Positions 1 through 9,592 of a stretch of DNA of 64,000 nt are shown here, piece after piece. The DNA lies in assembly GCA_002690915.1 (NCBI GenBank), contig NZGF01000050.1, forward strand, positions 1-64,000, read 5' to 3'. A program made the translations under genes and the position numbers. This stretch comes from Crocinitomicaceae bacterium (GTDB lineage Bacteria > Bacteroidota > Bacteroidia > Flavobacteriales_D > Sanyastnellaceae). Positions within the stretch are counted from its first letter, which is position 1. Each line of letters begins with the position of its first letter. The notes beneath the pieces are model-generated. The model did no database searches and was not told the origin of the DNA. It saw only the letters and a list, made by a program, of their open reading frames with translations.

Positions 1-28
1 CTTCCTCTTCCTCTTCCTCTTCCTCCTC
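1..28. repeat. CTTCCT-type hexanucleotide microsatellite encoding poly-Glu on the minus strand
   Basis: cttcctcttcctcttcctcttcctcctc; in the frame of the minus-strand lipoprotein it reads GAG/GAA codons (…KLQEEEEEEEEE). Confidence 0.9.
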
Positions 29-601
29 TTGTAATTTGGACAGTTTCAACGCACGCACCAAAAAATAATCTGAATCCGTTGGCCTGTCGGGCAAAGTCAA
101 TGTGAAATCAATTGTTTTGCTCAAAATGGCATAGCCTTCAATTTCATCGCTGACTTCATCTTCTAATTCAGCGGTGTACGAAAAGGCATACGCTCCGATG
201 CTATCGATGTGAGGTGGCATAACCTGCTCGGCCGTGACGCTTTCAAAGTCAGGAGCTTCGACCGTTAGTGTCCAGCTGCCATCCGCCAATTGAACATCGG
301 TGAGGACGTGACCACGTCCTTGAACCCAATCGGCTTGTCCTCCCCAAGTGATGCTCTCCCCAGATTCGTGGACGAGGCTGAACATGGCATCCTCAATTTT
401 GGAGCCACTCAAGGAGTCAAGAATGCCTACCGATGTGTGGGCACGCGCTACAAGCGAATCGGCCACCGGCCGAGCCATGAAGTTCGGAGCGATTCGTGCC
501 TCGTGCTCCGGGAAAGCAATGTCACGAACCACCCCCTCACCTAATTTGGTGCAACCGGTTAAGACCAAAGCGGAGGCGATAAAGAGAAAAACAGGTTTCA
601 T
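1..601 (-). CDS. DUF4249-like lipoprotein, partial (3' end beyond window edge)
   Basis: Minus-strand reading from ATG at 601: MKPVFLFIASALVLTGCTKLGEG... (lipobox LTGC). It lies directly downstream of a TonB receptor with CarboxypepD_reg-like N-terminus, the usual DUF4249 context. Runs off the window in a poly-Glu stretch. Confidence 0.75.
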   Translation of the reverse strand, partial: MKPVFLFIASALVLTGCTKLGEGVVRDIAFPEHEARIAPNFMARPVADSLVARAHTSVGILDSLSGSKIEDAMFSLVHESGESITWGGQADWVQGRGHVLTDVQLADGSWTLTVEAPDFESVTAEQVMPPHIDSIGAYAFSYTAELEDEVSDEIEGYAILSKTIDFTLTLPDRPTDSDYFLVRALKLSKLQEEEEEEEEE

Positions 602-606
602 ATTGA

Positions 607-2988
607 TCAAAATTCAGCGCGCCAAGCGACGGAGGGTATCATGGGAAAGATGCCGTACTCGCGAATGGAACGGGAGCCGTCGTCATTGCGATTCACAAGC
701 GAGAAAAACGGATTCAAATTGTTGTAGAGGTTGTAAACACTGAAGATCCACGAGCGAACGTGATGGGGGCGATTTTTTAGGAACGTCACGGCGACATCTG
801 CCCGGTGGTATGGACTGGTGCGGTAACTGTTTTTCTGGCTTGGAAGCTGTAAGTTAAATCCGTCCAATGCGGGCGTTCCTCCGGTAAAACTGTAGGGGAC
901 GAAAGCACGGTATTGTGATTCTGGAAGGGTCAGCGCACGCCCTGTTCCATAGACCCAAGTTGCCGAAAAGTCAATGCGATCCGAAATGCGGTGCAGCAAC
1001 ACCACCGATGCGTCGTGGCGTCGGTCGTAGGTGTACGGGAACCAGTTGCCACTGTTGATTTCATCAAATTGCCTGTTGGCCCAACTCAAGGTGTAGCCCA
1101 CCCATCCGGTGGTTTTACCTTGCTTCTTTTGCAGGAGAAATTCAAATCCGTAGGCCGTTCCAATGCCCTGTGTCACTTGCGCTTCCCATTCCGAATTCAC
1201 CGCGTTGGTAAAGCTCGCGCCTTCACGGTAAGACAGCAGGCCGTCCATGGATTTGTAGTACCCTTCGATGCTGCACTCAAAAGCGCCATATGTATTGGCC
1301 CAACCGGCAGCCCATTGTTCGCTGGATTGCGGCCTGACCTCGTCGGTGGCAGGAACCCACAGGTCGGTGGGGAGGGAAAGTCCTTCATTCGTGAGCAAGT
1401 GAACGAATTGATTCATTCGCGCATACGAGGCCTTCAAAGCACCACCGGTTGGAAGCTTCCAATTCAGGGCAACTCGGGGCTGCAATGATGAAAATGTGGC
1501 CCCATTTACGCTGAGGTGTGCGGCGTGCAATCCGATGTTCGCTTTAAACTGTTCCCCCAGTTGTATCTCGTCTTCGAGGTACAGGAATTGCTCGATGGAT
1601 TGTACCTGTTGTGATCCCAAGGTGGTATCAAAGTTTTGCAATCCTCCATCACCAGCCTGCCAGGTCGTGGCTCCTGGATTGAAGGCATGCGCCGTTGCGT
1701 TCCAACCAAATCGAAGGTAATTGGCGTTGTTAAGGGCATAGTTGAAGTCAATCCGTCCGGCGTAATCGACGATGCCACTGCTGTAAATGCTTGAAAAGCG
1801 CGAGGTCAACAGGGTGTCTGCGCTGGGTATGGATTCGCTGTAATCAATGCCTGTATTGAAGGCGTATTCACTTCGGGTTAGGGTTACGTTGGAAAACAGC
1901 TTGGGATTCCATTCGTGGTTCCATCGCGCTGCGGCGACATGGTTAAACCAATCCAATCCAAAATCAATTTCCGAGGACGAGGTGTTTTCAATTTCTGTCG
2001 TAGCAATGCCAAAATCATCTCGTCCATTGAAGAAACTCAGGTAGATGCGGTCGCGCTTGCCAATGCGCCAATTGACCTTTCCATTCAGGTCATAGAAAAA
2101 ATACCGCGGGTTGGTTTGGACGTCCGGGTTTTGCTTGTTGATACGGGCGATGATGGGATTGATGAGAAGATCCATGTACGTTCGGCGTCCGCTGATCATG
2201 AAGGAGGCCTTGTCCTTGACGATGGGGCCTTCCAGCATGAATTTTGAAGCCAAGACAGACACGTTGGCAGTGCCATGAAATTCCTTCATGTTGCCGTCCT
2301 TCATGTTGACTTCAAGGACGGAAGACAGGCGTCCGCCGTAGCGCGCGGGAAAACCGCCCTTGGTGATGGTCATTTGCTTCACAGCGTCTGAATTGAAGAC
2401 GGAAAAGAATCCGAACAAGTGGCTAACGCTATACAAGGGTACCCCGTCGAGAACAATGAGATTCTGGTCAGGGCTACCGCCGCGTACGTAAAGTCCGGAC
2501 GTGCCCTCCCCGCCGGACTGAATACCGGGCATGAGTTGCAGGCTTTTTAACAGGTCGACTTCACCGCCGATGGCCGGCAACCGTCGCACCTGGTCCATGG
2601 GGATTTCCACCTTTGACATCTGCACCTGGTCCTCGATGCGGTTGAACCCTTCCCCGGTGACGACCGCTTCATCGATGGCCACCCCAGCATTCAATTCAAA
2701 ATCCAATTTGAGGTTCTTGTTTACGTCGATCTCGTAAGTCTGTGGAGTGTAACCTATGTAGGACACCGTCAGCTGGTGTTTGCCGGCAGGTAAGGCAATG
2801 GAATAAAACCCAAAGGCATTGGTGCCCGTTCCCGCTTGCACTGTTTCGCACCAAAGGGTCGCCCCAAGAAGCATTTCTCCGCTGGCGGCATCTTGGACGT
2901 AGCCGCTGAGTTGAAACGATTGGGCATGGGCACCGACCGGACCGGTGGCAAGAAATGACAAAATAAAGGCGCTGAATAGAAGCTTCAC
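607..2988 (-). CDS. TonB-dependent receptor with carboxypeptidase-regulatory-like N-terminal domain
   Basis: Protein has signal peptide, SGYVQDAASGEMLLGATLWCE...YYSIALPAGKHQLTVSYIGY (CarboxypepD_reg-like), plug motif YVRGGSPDQNLIVLDGVPLY, C-terminal beta-barrel. ORF opens at 3045 but GTG at 2988 gives VKLLFSAFILSFL signal peptide and avoids overlap with the + gene. Confidence 0.85.
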   Translation of the reverse strand: MKLLFSAFILSFLATGPVGAHAQSFQLSGYVQDAASGEMLLGATLWCETVQAGTGTNAFGFYSIALPAGKHQLTVSYIGYTPQTYEIDVNKNLKLDFELNAGVAIDEAVVTGEGFNRIEDQVQMSKVEIPMDQVRRLPAIGGEVDLLKSLQLMPGIQSGGEGTSGLYVRGGSPDQNLIVLDGVPLYSVSHLFGFFSVFNSDAVKQMTITKGGFPARYGGRLSSVLEVNMKDGNMKEFHGTANVSVLASKFMLEGPIVKDKASFMISGRRTYMDLLINPIIARINKQNPDVQTNPRYFFYDLNGKVNWRIGKRDRIYLSFFNGRDDFGIATTEIENTSSSEIDFGLDWFNHVAAARWNHEWNPKLFSNVTLTRSEYAFNTGIDYSESIPSADTLLTSRFSSIYSSGIVDYAGRIDFNYALNNANYLRFGWNATAHAFNPGATTWQAGDGGLQNFDTTLGSQQVQSIEQFLYLEDEIQLGEQFKANIGLHAAHLSVNGATFSSLQPRVALNWKLPTGGALKASYARMNQFVHLLTNEGLSLPTDLWVPATDEVRPQSSEQWAAGWANTYGAFECSIEGYYKSMDGLLSYREGASFTNAVNSEWEAQVTQGIGTAYGFEFLLQKKQGKTTGWVGYTLSWANRQFDEINSGNWFPYTYDRRHDASVVLLHRISDRIDFSATWVYGTGRALTLPESQYRAFVPYSFTGGTPALDGFNLQLPSQKNSYRTSPYHRADVAVTFLKNRPHHVRSWIFSVYNLYNNLNPFFSLVNRNDDGSRSIREYGIFPMIPSVAWRAEF

Positions 2989-3026
2989 AGCTCTAAGGTA
3001 AAGGGAAACTCCAGTAACTTGCGCCC

Positions 3027-4916
3027 ATGACCTGTTTGAAACCATTGGCCTTTGGCCTCAGCACACTTTTCTGTGCGCCTGTTTTTTCGCAAGGATGGAC
3101 GGAAGTGGCCTCGCTTCCGGATGGCTTTGTGTCCAACCACAGCTACGGATTTGCCCTGGAGGGTAAAGGCTACCTAGTGGCCGGTGAATCCACCGATGGG
3201 TTCACTGATTCTATGTATGAATACGACCCCACAGCAGATGCATGGACTGCGTTGCCGAACTTCCCTGGCCCGGCGCGTGGCTACACCATCGGAGACCAGT
3301 GGAATGGCCAAGCGTGGATGGGGTTTGGCTTGAGCAATTCAGATTACCTCAACGACTTGTGGATGTTTGACCCGGCGACAGGGGCTTGGACTGAGAAGGC
3401 GTCTTGCCCGTGCACGGCGCGCACGCACCCAGCATTCATTGCGGAGGGCGAAAAAGTGTTTGTCGGGCTGGGTGGAGGTCCTAATGGGGATATGGACGAT
3501 TGGTGGGAATACGACATGGCGTCCGATTCTTGGAGCCAGAAACCAGATTTCCCCGGAGGCGAGAGGCACCATCCATACCAGTTTGGTATCGACGGCATGA
3601 TTTACGTTGGTTTCGGCCACAACGGCCCGAACATCTACAACGAGCTGTATCGGTACGATCCCTCAACTGAGCAGTGGACAGAGGTGGCAACGCTCCCTGC
3701 TGAGGGCCGCGTTGCGGGCACGCAATTCGACTATGCCGGCAAAGGCTATGCGCTGAGCGGAGATGGCGACGACCACAGTTCCATGGATGAAGGTGAGTTA
3801 TGGCAATATGACCCCGCGTCTGATGCCTGGTTCCAGTGGCCCTCGCACCCGGGCATGTCGCGGTGGGCGCCGGCCTCCTTTGTATTAAACGATGAAGTAT
3901 ACCTGGTCAATGGCATGAGCTATGATCCCGGCACATTCGACTACATGGAGACGAATTGGAAACTGCAGATGCAGCCCGCCTCAGCGAACGACTTGGCCAT
4001 AGCAGCTTACCTCGGCGAAACCGATGTCTGTTCAGGCGATGAAACCCCCATTATTGCACAATTGATCAACCTAGGAAGTGAATCGTTTACCGCAAGCAGT
4101 GCCTCCGGATTGACTGTAGTCATGGAAGTGGGAGGTGAAACGGTGTTGAGCTCGGATTGGTCGGGTGAATTGGAGACATACCAGACGGCTGAATTTACAT
4201 TAGGCAATTACGCCTTTGCAGCGGAAACCACGTTTAATGTACGCGTCTTGGCTTCGGATGAAAACGCTGATAATGATGCCGTTGAGGCGACCGTGGGCGT
4301 TTCCGACTCGGTAACATCAGAATGGCTCATTACCCTGCTCACAGACAGCTGGGGCGATGAAACGGGATGGGAAATCCGCAACGCCTTCGGGTTACTTGTC
4401 GCAGTCGCGCTGCCGGGTTCCTATGATGACGAAACGGTGTATGAGATACCTGTTAGCATTCCGAGCGAAGGGTGTCACACCTTCACCCTCACCGATGACT
4501 ACGGCGACGGCATGAACGCCGGCTCCTGGGGCGGTTCTAATGGCTCGTGCACCGTTCAATCATTGGACAACACCGGGTCGCCCATGAACACCTTTTTTGA
4601 TTACGACGGGACGTTTGCGTTTGATGAATTGGAACAATTGGTCGGTGTGGTGTCTACTGTGGATGTTGGCGAATTTGAGGAGGAGTCTCAGGTTTCTGCA
4701 TATCCCAACCCCATTGCCTCAGACGGGCTGACCATAAAGGCTTCAGACCAGTATTCAGAGTGGCAGGTGTTCAATACGCTGGGGGTATGCACTGCTCAAG
4801 GTGCTTGGACGGGGCCGCAGCAATGGTTCGAAACGCACGATTGGCCCAAGGGTGTATGTGTTTTGATTTTGACAGGACCGACAGCGCGAACGGCCATCCC
4901 GCTGCTCAAGCGCTAG
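3027..4916 (+). CDS. Kelch-repeat secreted protein with T9SS type A C-terminal sorting domain
   Basis: Repeated kelch-like units (LWMFDPATGAWTEKA, WWEYDMASDSWSQKPDFPGG, LYRYDPSTEQWTEVATLP, LWQYDPASDAWFQWP); C-terminus VSAYPNPIASDGLTI...LLKR resembles T9SS type A CTD. Confidence 0.8.
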   Translation: MTCLKPLAFGLSTLFCAPVFSQGWTEVASLPDGFVSNHSYGFALEGKGYLVAGESTDGFTDSMYEYDPTADAWTALPNFPGPARGYTIGDQWNGQAWMGFGLSNSDYLNDLWMFDPATGAWTEKASCPCTARTHPAFIAEGEKVFVGLGGGPNGDMDDWWEYDMASDSWSQKPDFPGGERHHPYQFGIDGMIYVGFGHNGPNIYNELYRYDPSTEQWTEVATLPAEGRVAGTQFDYAGKGYALSGDGDDHSSMDEGELWQYDPASDAWFQWPSHPGMSRWAPASFVLNDEVYLVNGMSYDPGTFDYMETNWKLQMQPASANDLAIAAYLGETDVCSGDETPIIAQLINLGSESFTASSASGLTVVMEVGGETVLSSDWSGELETYQTAEFTLGNYAFAAETTFNVRVLASDENADNDAVEATVGVSDSVTSEWLITLLTDSWGDETGWEIRNAFGLLVAVALPGSYDDETVYEIPVSIPSEGCHTFTLTDDYGDGMNAGSWGGSNGSCTVQSLDNTGSPMNTFFDYDGTFAFDELEQLVGVVSTVDVGEFEEESQVSAYPNPIASDGLTIKASDQYSEWQVFNTLGVCTAQGAWTGPQQWFETHDWPKGVCVLILTGPTARTAIPLLKR

Positions 4917-4919
4917 TCC

Positions 4920-7900
4920 CTAACGAAGCATATGAACGTGCCCTTGGTATTCGAGGCGCGCCGGCGATAGTGGATTCTCTTCATCAGGGAATTCCACAGT
5001 GATTCGCCAATGGTAGACATTGCTTCGTGTGAAATAACCTGTATAGTCTGTGGATGACGGGTTTTCTTCAACCTGACCGAACCAGCCCGCTTCTGGGTCG
5101 TCCGTGGCGAAAATGATTTCCCCCCATGTATTGAAAATTTCGAGCAAGTAGCTGTCGGGCTCACAGCCAAGCACGGGACGGAACAGGTCGTTTGCGCCGT
5201 CGTTATCTGGTGTGAATCCATTGGGAACGTAGACAGGGCATTCGCAAAAGTCCAACGTGACTTCGAATGTTTTTGTGACGGTATCACAGCCATTCGCTGC
5301 TGTCACTTCATAAATGCCCTGGCGATCGATTTGAATCGCAGGAGTCGTCTCTCCGTTGTCCCAGCTGTATCCGACGGGGAACAGATTGGGGGGATTTTCG
5401 GCACTTACTACCATCGATTCTCCTTCGCAGAATGACAGCGGTTCAGTGATGTCGATGAACAGTGGAGCAGCGCGTTCGATGACGACCTCATCGGTCCAGA
5501 GGCATCCGTTCCAATTCACAAGGGCTGTGTACACGCCAGGCGTGGAGGCGGTCAATGCAGGTTGATAGTGGGCGATATTCCAACTGAATGTGGCATCCTC
5601 AGGCAACGGAAAGATGTACATGTAGGCTTCCTCGTCTGGGCACAGTTGCTGATCGGGGCCGAGATCGAAGACGGGCAGGGGTTGAATGGCGATGGTCACG
5701 GCGTCTTCATTCGCACAGCCGTTTTCCGTGACGATGACGCTGAAGGTTCCCGCGCTCGATACCTCGAGGGTCGGTTCACTGGTGCCGTTGGACCAGATGG
5801 TCTCATCTGCTGTTGCCAGACCTGTATTTAAGAGGACGCTCTCGCCGGCACAAAGGGTAACATCTGTACCGAGGTCCAACACCGGAAGCGGCACATTCTG
5901 AATGGTTACAGTGGTGGTATATTCACATCCTTGCACCAGCGTGGTAAGGGTATAGTCTCCCGGGCTGTCGATCCAAATCCCAGAAGCGGTTTCCCCTGAA
6001 CTCCATTGGTAATCAGGTGCGCCCACATTGGATTCCAACCATGTGCTGTCGCCGCTGCACAGGGGCAATGAACTGGGCAAGCCAGTATTGAAAACGGGGG
6101 CATGGTCGATGACCACAGTATCCCGTTCAACACAGGCTCCTACCGTTACCTCTGCGATGACCGTGGCGTCTTCATTAAGTACGGTCCAGCTTGGGCTGTT
6201 GCCTTCCGGACTCCCATTGATCCACCACTCCGTCTCAGCGGCCGTATAACCGCTCGCCAGCACGACCGCCTCGCCATCGCATGCCACAGCGTCTGGGCCG
6301 AGGGAAACTCCAGTATTGGCCGAAGGGTTAACGGCTACTTCATCCACAAATACACAGCCATCAATTTCGGTTTCAACACTGTAAGATCCTGCGGTGTTTA
6401 CCCATTGATCTGGTGTGTCGGCTCCGTTGTTCCACATGTACGTATCGGCTCCGGACTGCGCAATCAATTCCAGGCTGTCATTCAAACACAAATCCAGGGC
6501 ATTGGGCAAGCCTGCATCGAAAAAGGGGACATGTGCCACTTGAACCGTGTCATATTCCACGCACTCCCCAATGCTGACGTTGGCGATTACAGTAGCGTCG
6601 GTACCGGTTACTGTGGTGCTGATGGATTGGGTCCCTTGAGCATCACCACCGCTGACCCATGAGGTAAAGGCGGCGGCGTATCCGCTGGTGAACGTCACTG
6701 ATTCTGCATCGCAGAGCAATACATCCGCTCCCAGGTCAAGGCCTTGGTTGGGGGAATCCTCGACTTCAAGGTCGTAAGTGAAGGTGCAGTTGGGGGTGTA
6801 AATTTCCACCGAATACAGACCGGCTTCACTGATGTTCAAGGCATTGGCATTCGTGCCGTTGTTCCACAACCACGATACGTTGCCTCCGGTCCATGAAGGG
6901 TCAGTGGCGGATGCCGTTTCCACCTCGTCAAAGCACAGTACGATGGGGTCTTCCTCCCAGTCGACTTGATATATGGGATAATGGCTTAACTCAATTTCAT
7001 CGCTAGCCGCGCAAACCGAAAGCCCCCATTCCAAGGTGAGGGTGCCCGTCTGGGTTGTTGAATACGTGGGGGTACTGGGAACGCCGTTCCACGTGAAGAC
7101 AAGGTTGGGATCGTTGCCGCTGAAGTCAAAGCTGACAGCCTCTTCAGGGCAGGTGGTCTGGTCGTCACCCAGGCTTAAATCGGGTAAATTCACGGCCAAT
7201 GCGTCCACGGTTGCCGATGTGGTGCAGCCACTTGTGGTTTCCACCAAAGTCAGGGTGTAGGTCCCGTCGCCAGAGACGGCGTATGCTTCATCGGTGCTTC
7301 CGTCACCCCAGCTGCCTACAATCCCGACAGGCCAGGGGCCATTGTTCAATATCAGGCTGCTTGCATCACACGTCACGGTGTCGGAAGGGAGCCCTGGATC
7401 GGGTAATTCCGCGACTTGCACTTCGACCTCCAAGGCGAATTCCTCTTCGCACACATCTTCGTAAGTGACTGTGTACGTTTGACTGGCCATCAGGGTGGCC
7501 GTAACGGCATTGCCACTCGTGCTAGATAGGCCGTCGGACGGCGACCAAACGGGATTCAAGGCGTAGTCTGAGATGGATAATTCAACGGCCTCGCCTGCAC
7601 ATGCTATTGTCTCTGGCGCTACCACATCTTCTACCATGGTCCACTGTGCATTGCACACGCGGTGTTGGTTGCTGAGGCCACCTGTTGCCGCTGTGAATCC
7701 CCACTTTACTTCGTTGGTTCCGATGATGTCTTCAAGGTCAATAACTTCAGAAAGTCGCTCCACGCAGTTCCAGTATACCTTCATCACTTGGCTGGTAGCG
7801 CTGTAGGTAACGCGCAGAGCGTATTCGGTGTTGTTTTCAATGTTTCCGGAGGAGGTCAGCGCAGCAATTGGGCCGGCCAACGCGTTTGCTGAATTGTGGT

Positions 7901-8369
7901 TGACCGATCCATCCCGATGGATTGCCAGATGATCGTACCAGGGGTCGCCGTGGTTGCCACCTTGGTAGGTGTCCATTTGAACACCTACGCTGGGTTCAAT
8001 TTCGGGGGTCGCGAAATTGCCACCATACCCCATTCGCCCGCCTCCGGCTCCCAGTGTTCCTGCGTCCGGATGCCGCAGTACGAATACCATGCCATCTGCG
8101 CCGTTGTTGCTCGCACCGAGAAAAACATCGGCTGTCATCTCCCAACTCTGTGTGATATCCACTGTGCCTCCGTACCAAACGGCACCGCGCTGGCCGCCGG
8201 ATGCATTGGTCAATCGATAGCATCCACCGCCAAGGTTAATGGCGTCGCCAAAGATGAGGTTAGGTTGCGCCTCGGCTTGGTGCGGCATGGTGAGGACCAA
8301 TGTGCCGCCGGCGATGAGTAAGCCGAACATTCGGTGCTTAAACAACTCTGCAATTTGGCCCAATTTCAT
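4920..8369 (-). CDS. L-type-lectin-like / tandem Ig-like repeat protein with gliding-motility-associated (CHU_C, T9SS type B) C-terminal domain
   Basis: N-terminal PNLIFGDAINLGGGCYRLT...VFVLRHPDAGTLGAGGGRMGYGG (legume-lectin-like); many repeats of 'LDLGxDxxLCxGExxxL'; C-terminus CPVYVPNGFTPDNDGANDLFRPV...LEIFNTWGEIIFATDDPEAGWFG is CHU_C-like. Confidence 0.85.
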   Translation of the reverse strand: MKLGQIAELFKHRMFGLLIAGGTLVLTMPHQAEAQPNLIFGDAINLGGGCYRLTNASGGQRGAVWYGGTVDITQSWEMTADVFLGASNNGADGMVFVLRHPDAGTLGAGGGRMGYGGNFATPEIEPSVGVQMDTYQGGNHGDPWYDHLAIHRDGSVNHNSANALAGPIAALTSSGNIENNTEYALRVTYSATSQVMKVYWNCVERLSEVIDLEDIIGTNEVKWGFTAATGGLSNQHRVCNAQWTMVEDVVAPETIACAGEAVELSISDYALNPVWSPSDGLSSTSGNAVTATLMASQTYTVTYEDVCEEEFALEVEVQVAELPDPGLPSDTVTCDASSLILNNGPWPVGIVGSWGDGSTDEAYAVSGDGTYTLTLVETTSGCTTSATVDALAVNLPDLSLGDDQTTCPEEAVSFDFSGNDPNLVFTWNGVPSTPTYSTTQTGTLTLEWGLSVCAASDEIELSHYPIYQVDWEEDPIVLCFDEVETASATDPSWTGGNVSWLWNNGTNANALNISEAGLYSVEIYTPNCTFTYDLEVEDSPNQGLDLGADVLLCDAESVTFTSGYAAAFTSWVSGGDAQGTQSISTTVTGTDATVIANVSIGECVEYDTVQVAHVPFFDAGLPNALDLCLNDSLELIAQSGADTYMWNNGADTPDQWVNTAGSYSVETEIDGCVFVDEVAVNPSANTGVSLGPDAVACDGEAVVLASGYTAAETEWWINGSPEGNSPSWTVLNEDATVIAEVTVGACVERDTVVIDHAPVFNTGLPSSLPLCSGDSTWLESNVGAPDYQWSSGETASGIWIDSPGDYTLTTLVQGCEYTTTVTIQNVPLPVLDLGTDVTLCAGESVLLNTGLATADETIWSNGTSEPTLEVSSAGTFSVIVTENGCANEDAVTIAIQPLPVFDLGPDQQLCPDEEAYMYIFPLPEDATFSWNIAHYQPALTASTPGVYTALVNWNGCLWTDEVVIERAAPLFIDITEPLSFCEGESMVVSAENPPNLFPVGYSWDNGETTPAIQIDRQGIYEVTAANGCDTVTKTFEVTLDFCECPVYVPNGFTPDNDGANDLFRPVLGCEPDSYLLEIFNTWGEIIFATDDPEAGWFGQVEENPSSTDYTGYFTRSNVYHWRITVEFPDEENPLSPARLEYQGHVHMLR
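5884..6745 (-). repeat. Two copies of a ~430-bp two-domain coding supramodule
   Basis: Protein repeats LDLGADVLLCDAESVTFTSGYAAAFTSW...ATVIANVSIGECVEYDTVQVAHVPFFDAGLPNALDLCLNDS and VSLGPDAVACDGEAVVLASGYTAAETEW...ATVIAEVTVGACVERDTVVIDHAPVFNTGLPSSLPLCSGDS. Confidence 0.75.
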
Positions 8370-8535
8370 GCTGCAATTTCGTGATTTTCATGCAATTCCG
8401 CAGTAGGAACCAACATCGGTTTTTTTCAATGCTCTGCAAACCAAATCAACTGCTTCGGCTTTGCGAAGAATTCGCCTCTAACGAAGGGTTGGTATTCTAC
8501 TGCCGAATTCGGATGCCAAATCGGTACAGACTACC

Positions 8536-9588
8536 TTGCGCGCCATGCGTTTTTTTATTCTACTCCTCGCCGCAACCATAACGGTCAATTTCAGCTCGGC
8601 ACAAACAGCATCCGCTTCAGCCCCTTCAGATCCATCGTACGTCCGACTCGTGATGTTCGACGGAACCTCACGCATGGGGGAAATGCTTGAAAGCACAGAA
8701 AGCGAAATTGTACTCGAAACCATCCAGCTGGGTGTGGTCCGAGTGCCCAAGTACTTGGTGAAAGGCATGGCCACCCTTGCTGCGCGGGAGTACGAGCAGT
8801 TGGTCAAGGCGTTTGAGGGACGCGAACTGGCCTTGAATCCGCAGTCGAGCCGTTACTTCTTCGCGCCTTCAGGCATTCAGCTCCAGCAAGGAGAGGGGTA
8901 TTTTCAATCCAACATCGCCTTGAATTCGGTGAGTTTTGGTGTGACCGAAAACATCACGATTGGTGGACTCCTCTCGGTCTTCGGTGCCGGCGGATCGGTC
9001 AAAATTGGAAAGCAATTGGGCTCAAACACGTATGCGTCTTTTGGAGGCATCGGTTTCATGGATTACTACGGTGAGTTTGAGCGACCCATTGGGTTGGTGT
9101 TCGCCAATATGACGTGGGGAACAGAAGACCGAAACATCACCTTCAACGTAGGTACTGGAACCAAGTTCGAGCGCGGTATCGGAGAGGTGCACGCCTACAC
9201 CACTGACTCTACGGAATACAGTTGGAACCCTGGCCAGTATTCCTACTCTTACATTGTGACAGAATACGATCAGCAATGGGTCCGTCCTTTGCTCGTAAAC
9301 ATCAGCGGAATGAACCGCATTTCAGAAAACCGCTGGTTCATCACAGAGAATTACTTCGTGCGCAATGTGCAGTACACCACTCGTATCACTGGTGCTAGTT
9401 TGGCTTATCCGTATTTGCCTTCCTATAACAATTTCAATCCCCAGTCCGATGGTTTTGCCATTCTGTCCATGGGCATTCGCAACTTGAGCACGCGAAACGG
9501 CTGGCTTTGGGATTATGGAATGGTTGGTGTTCTGGGCGGAGACTTTGGGTTTGCGGCGCCATGGGTGTCAGCCACGTTGGCTTTTTAA
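8536..9588 (+). CDS. Hypothetical secreted/outer-membrane beta-barrel-like protein
   Basis: 350 aa ORF, signal peptide (MRFFILLLAATITVNFSSAQ), Gly/aromatic-rich alternating strands; no family recognised with certainty. Confidence 0.7.
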   Translation: MRAMRFFILLLAATITVNFSSAQTASASAPSDPSYVRLVMFDGTSRMGEMLESTESEIVLETIQLGVVRVPKYLVKGMATLAAREYEQLVKAFEGRELALNPQSSRYFFAPSGIQLQQGEGYFQSNIALNSVSFGVTENITIGGLLSVFGAGGSVKIGKQLGSNTYASFGGIGFMDYYGEFERPIGLVFANMTWGTEDRNITFNVGTGTKFERGIGEVHAYTTDSTEYSWNPGQYSYSYIVTEYDQQWVRPLLVNISGMNRISENRWFITENYFVRNVQYTTRITGASLAYPYLPSYNNFNPQSDGFAILSMGIRNLSTRNGWLWDYGMVGVLGGDFGFAAPWVSATLAF

Positions 9589-9592
9589 CGGC

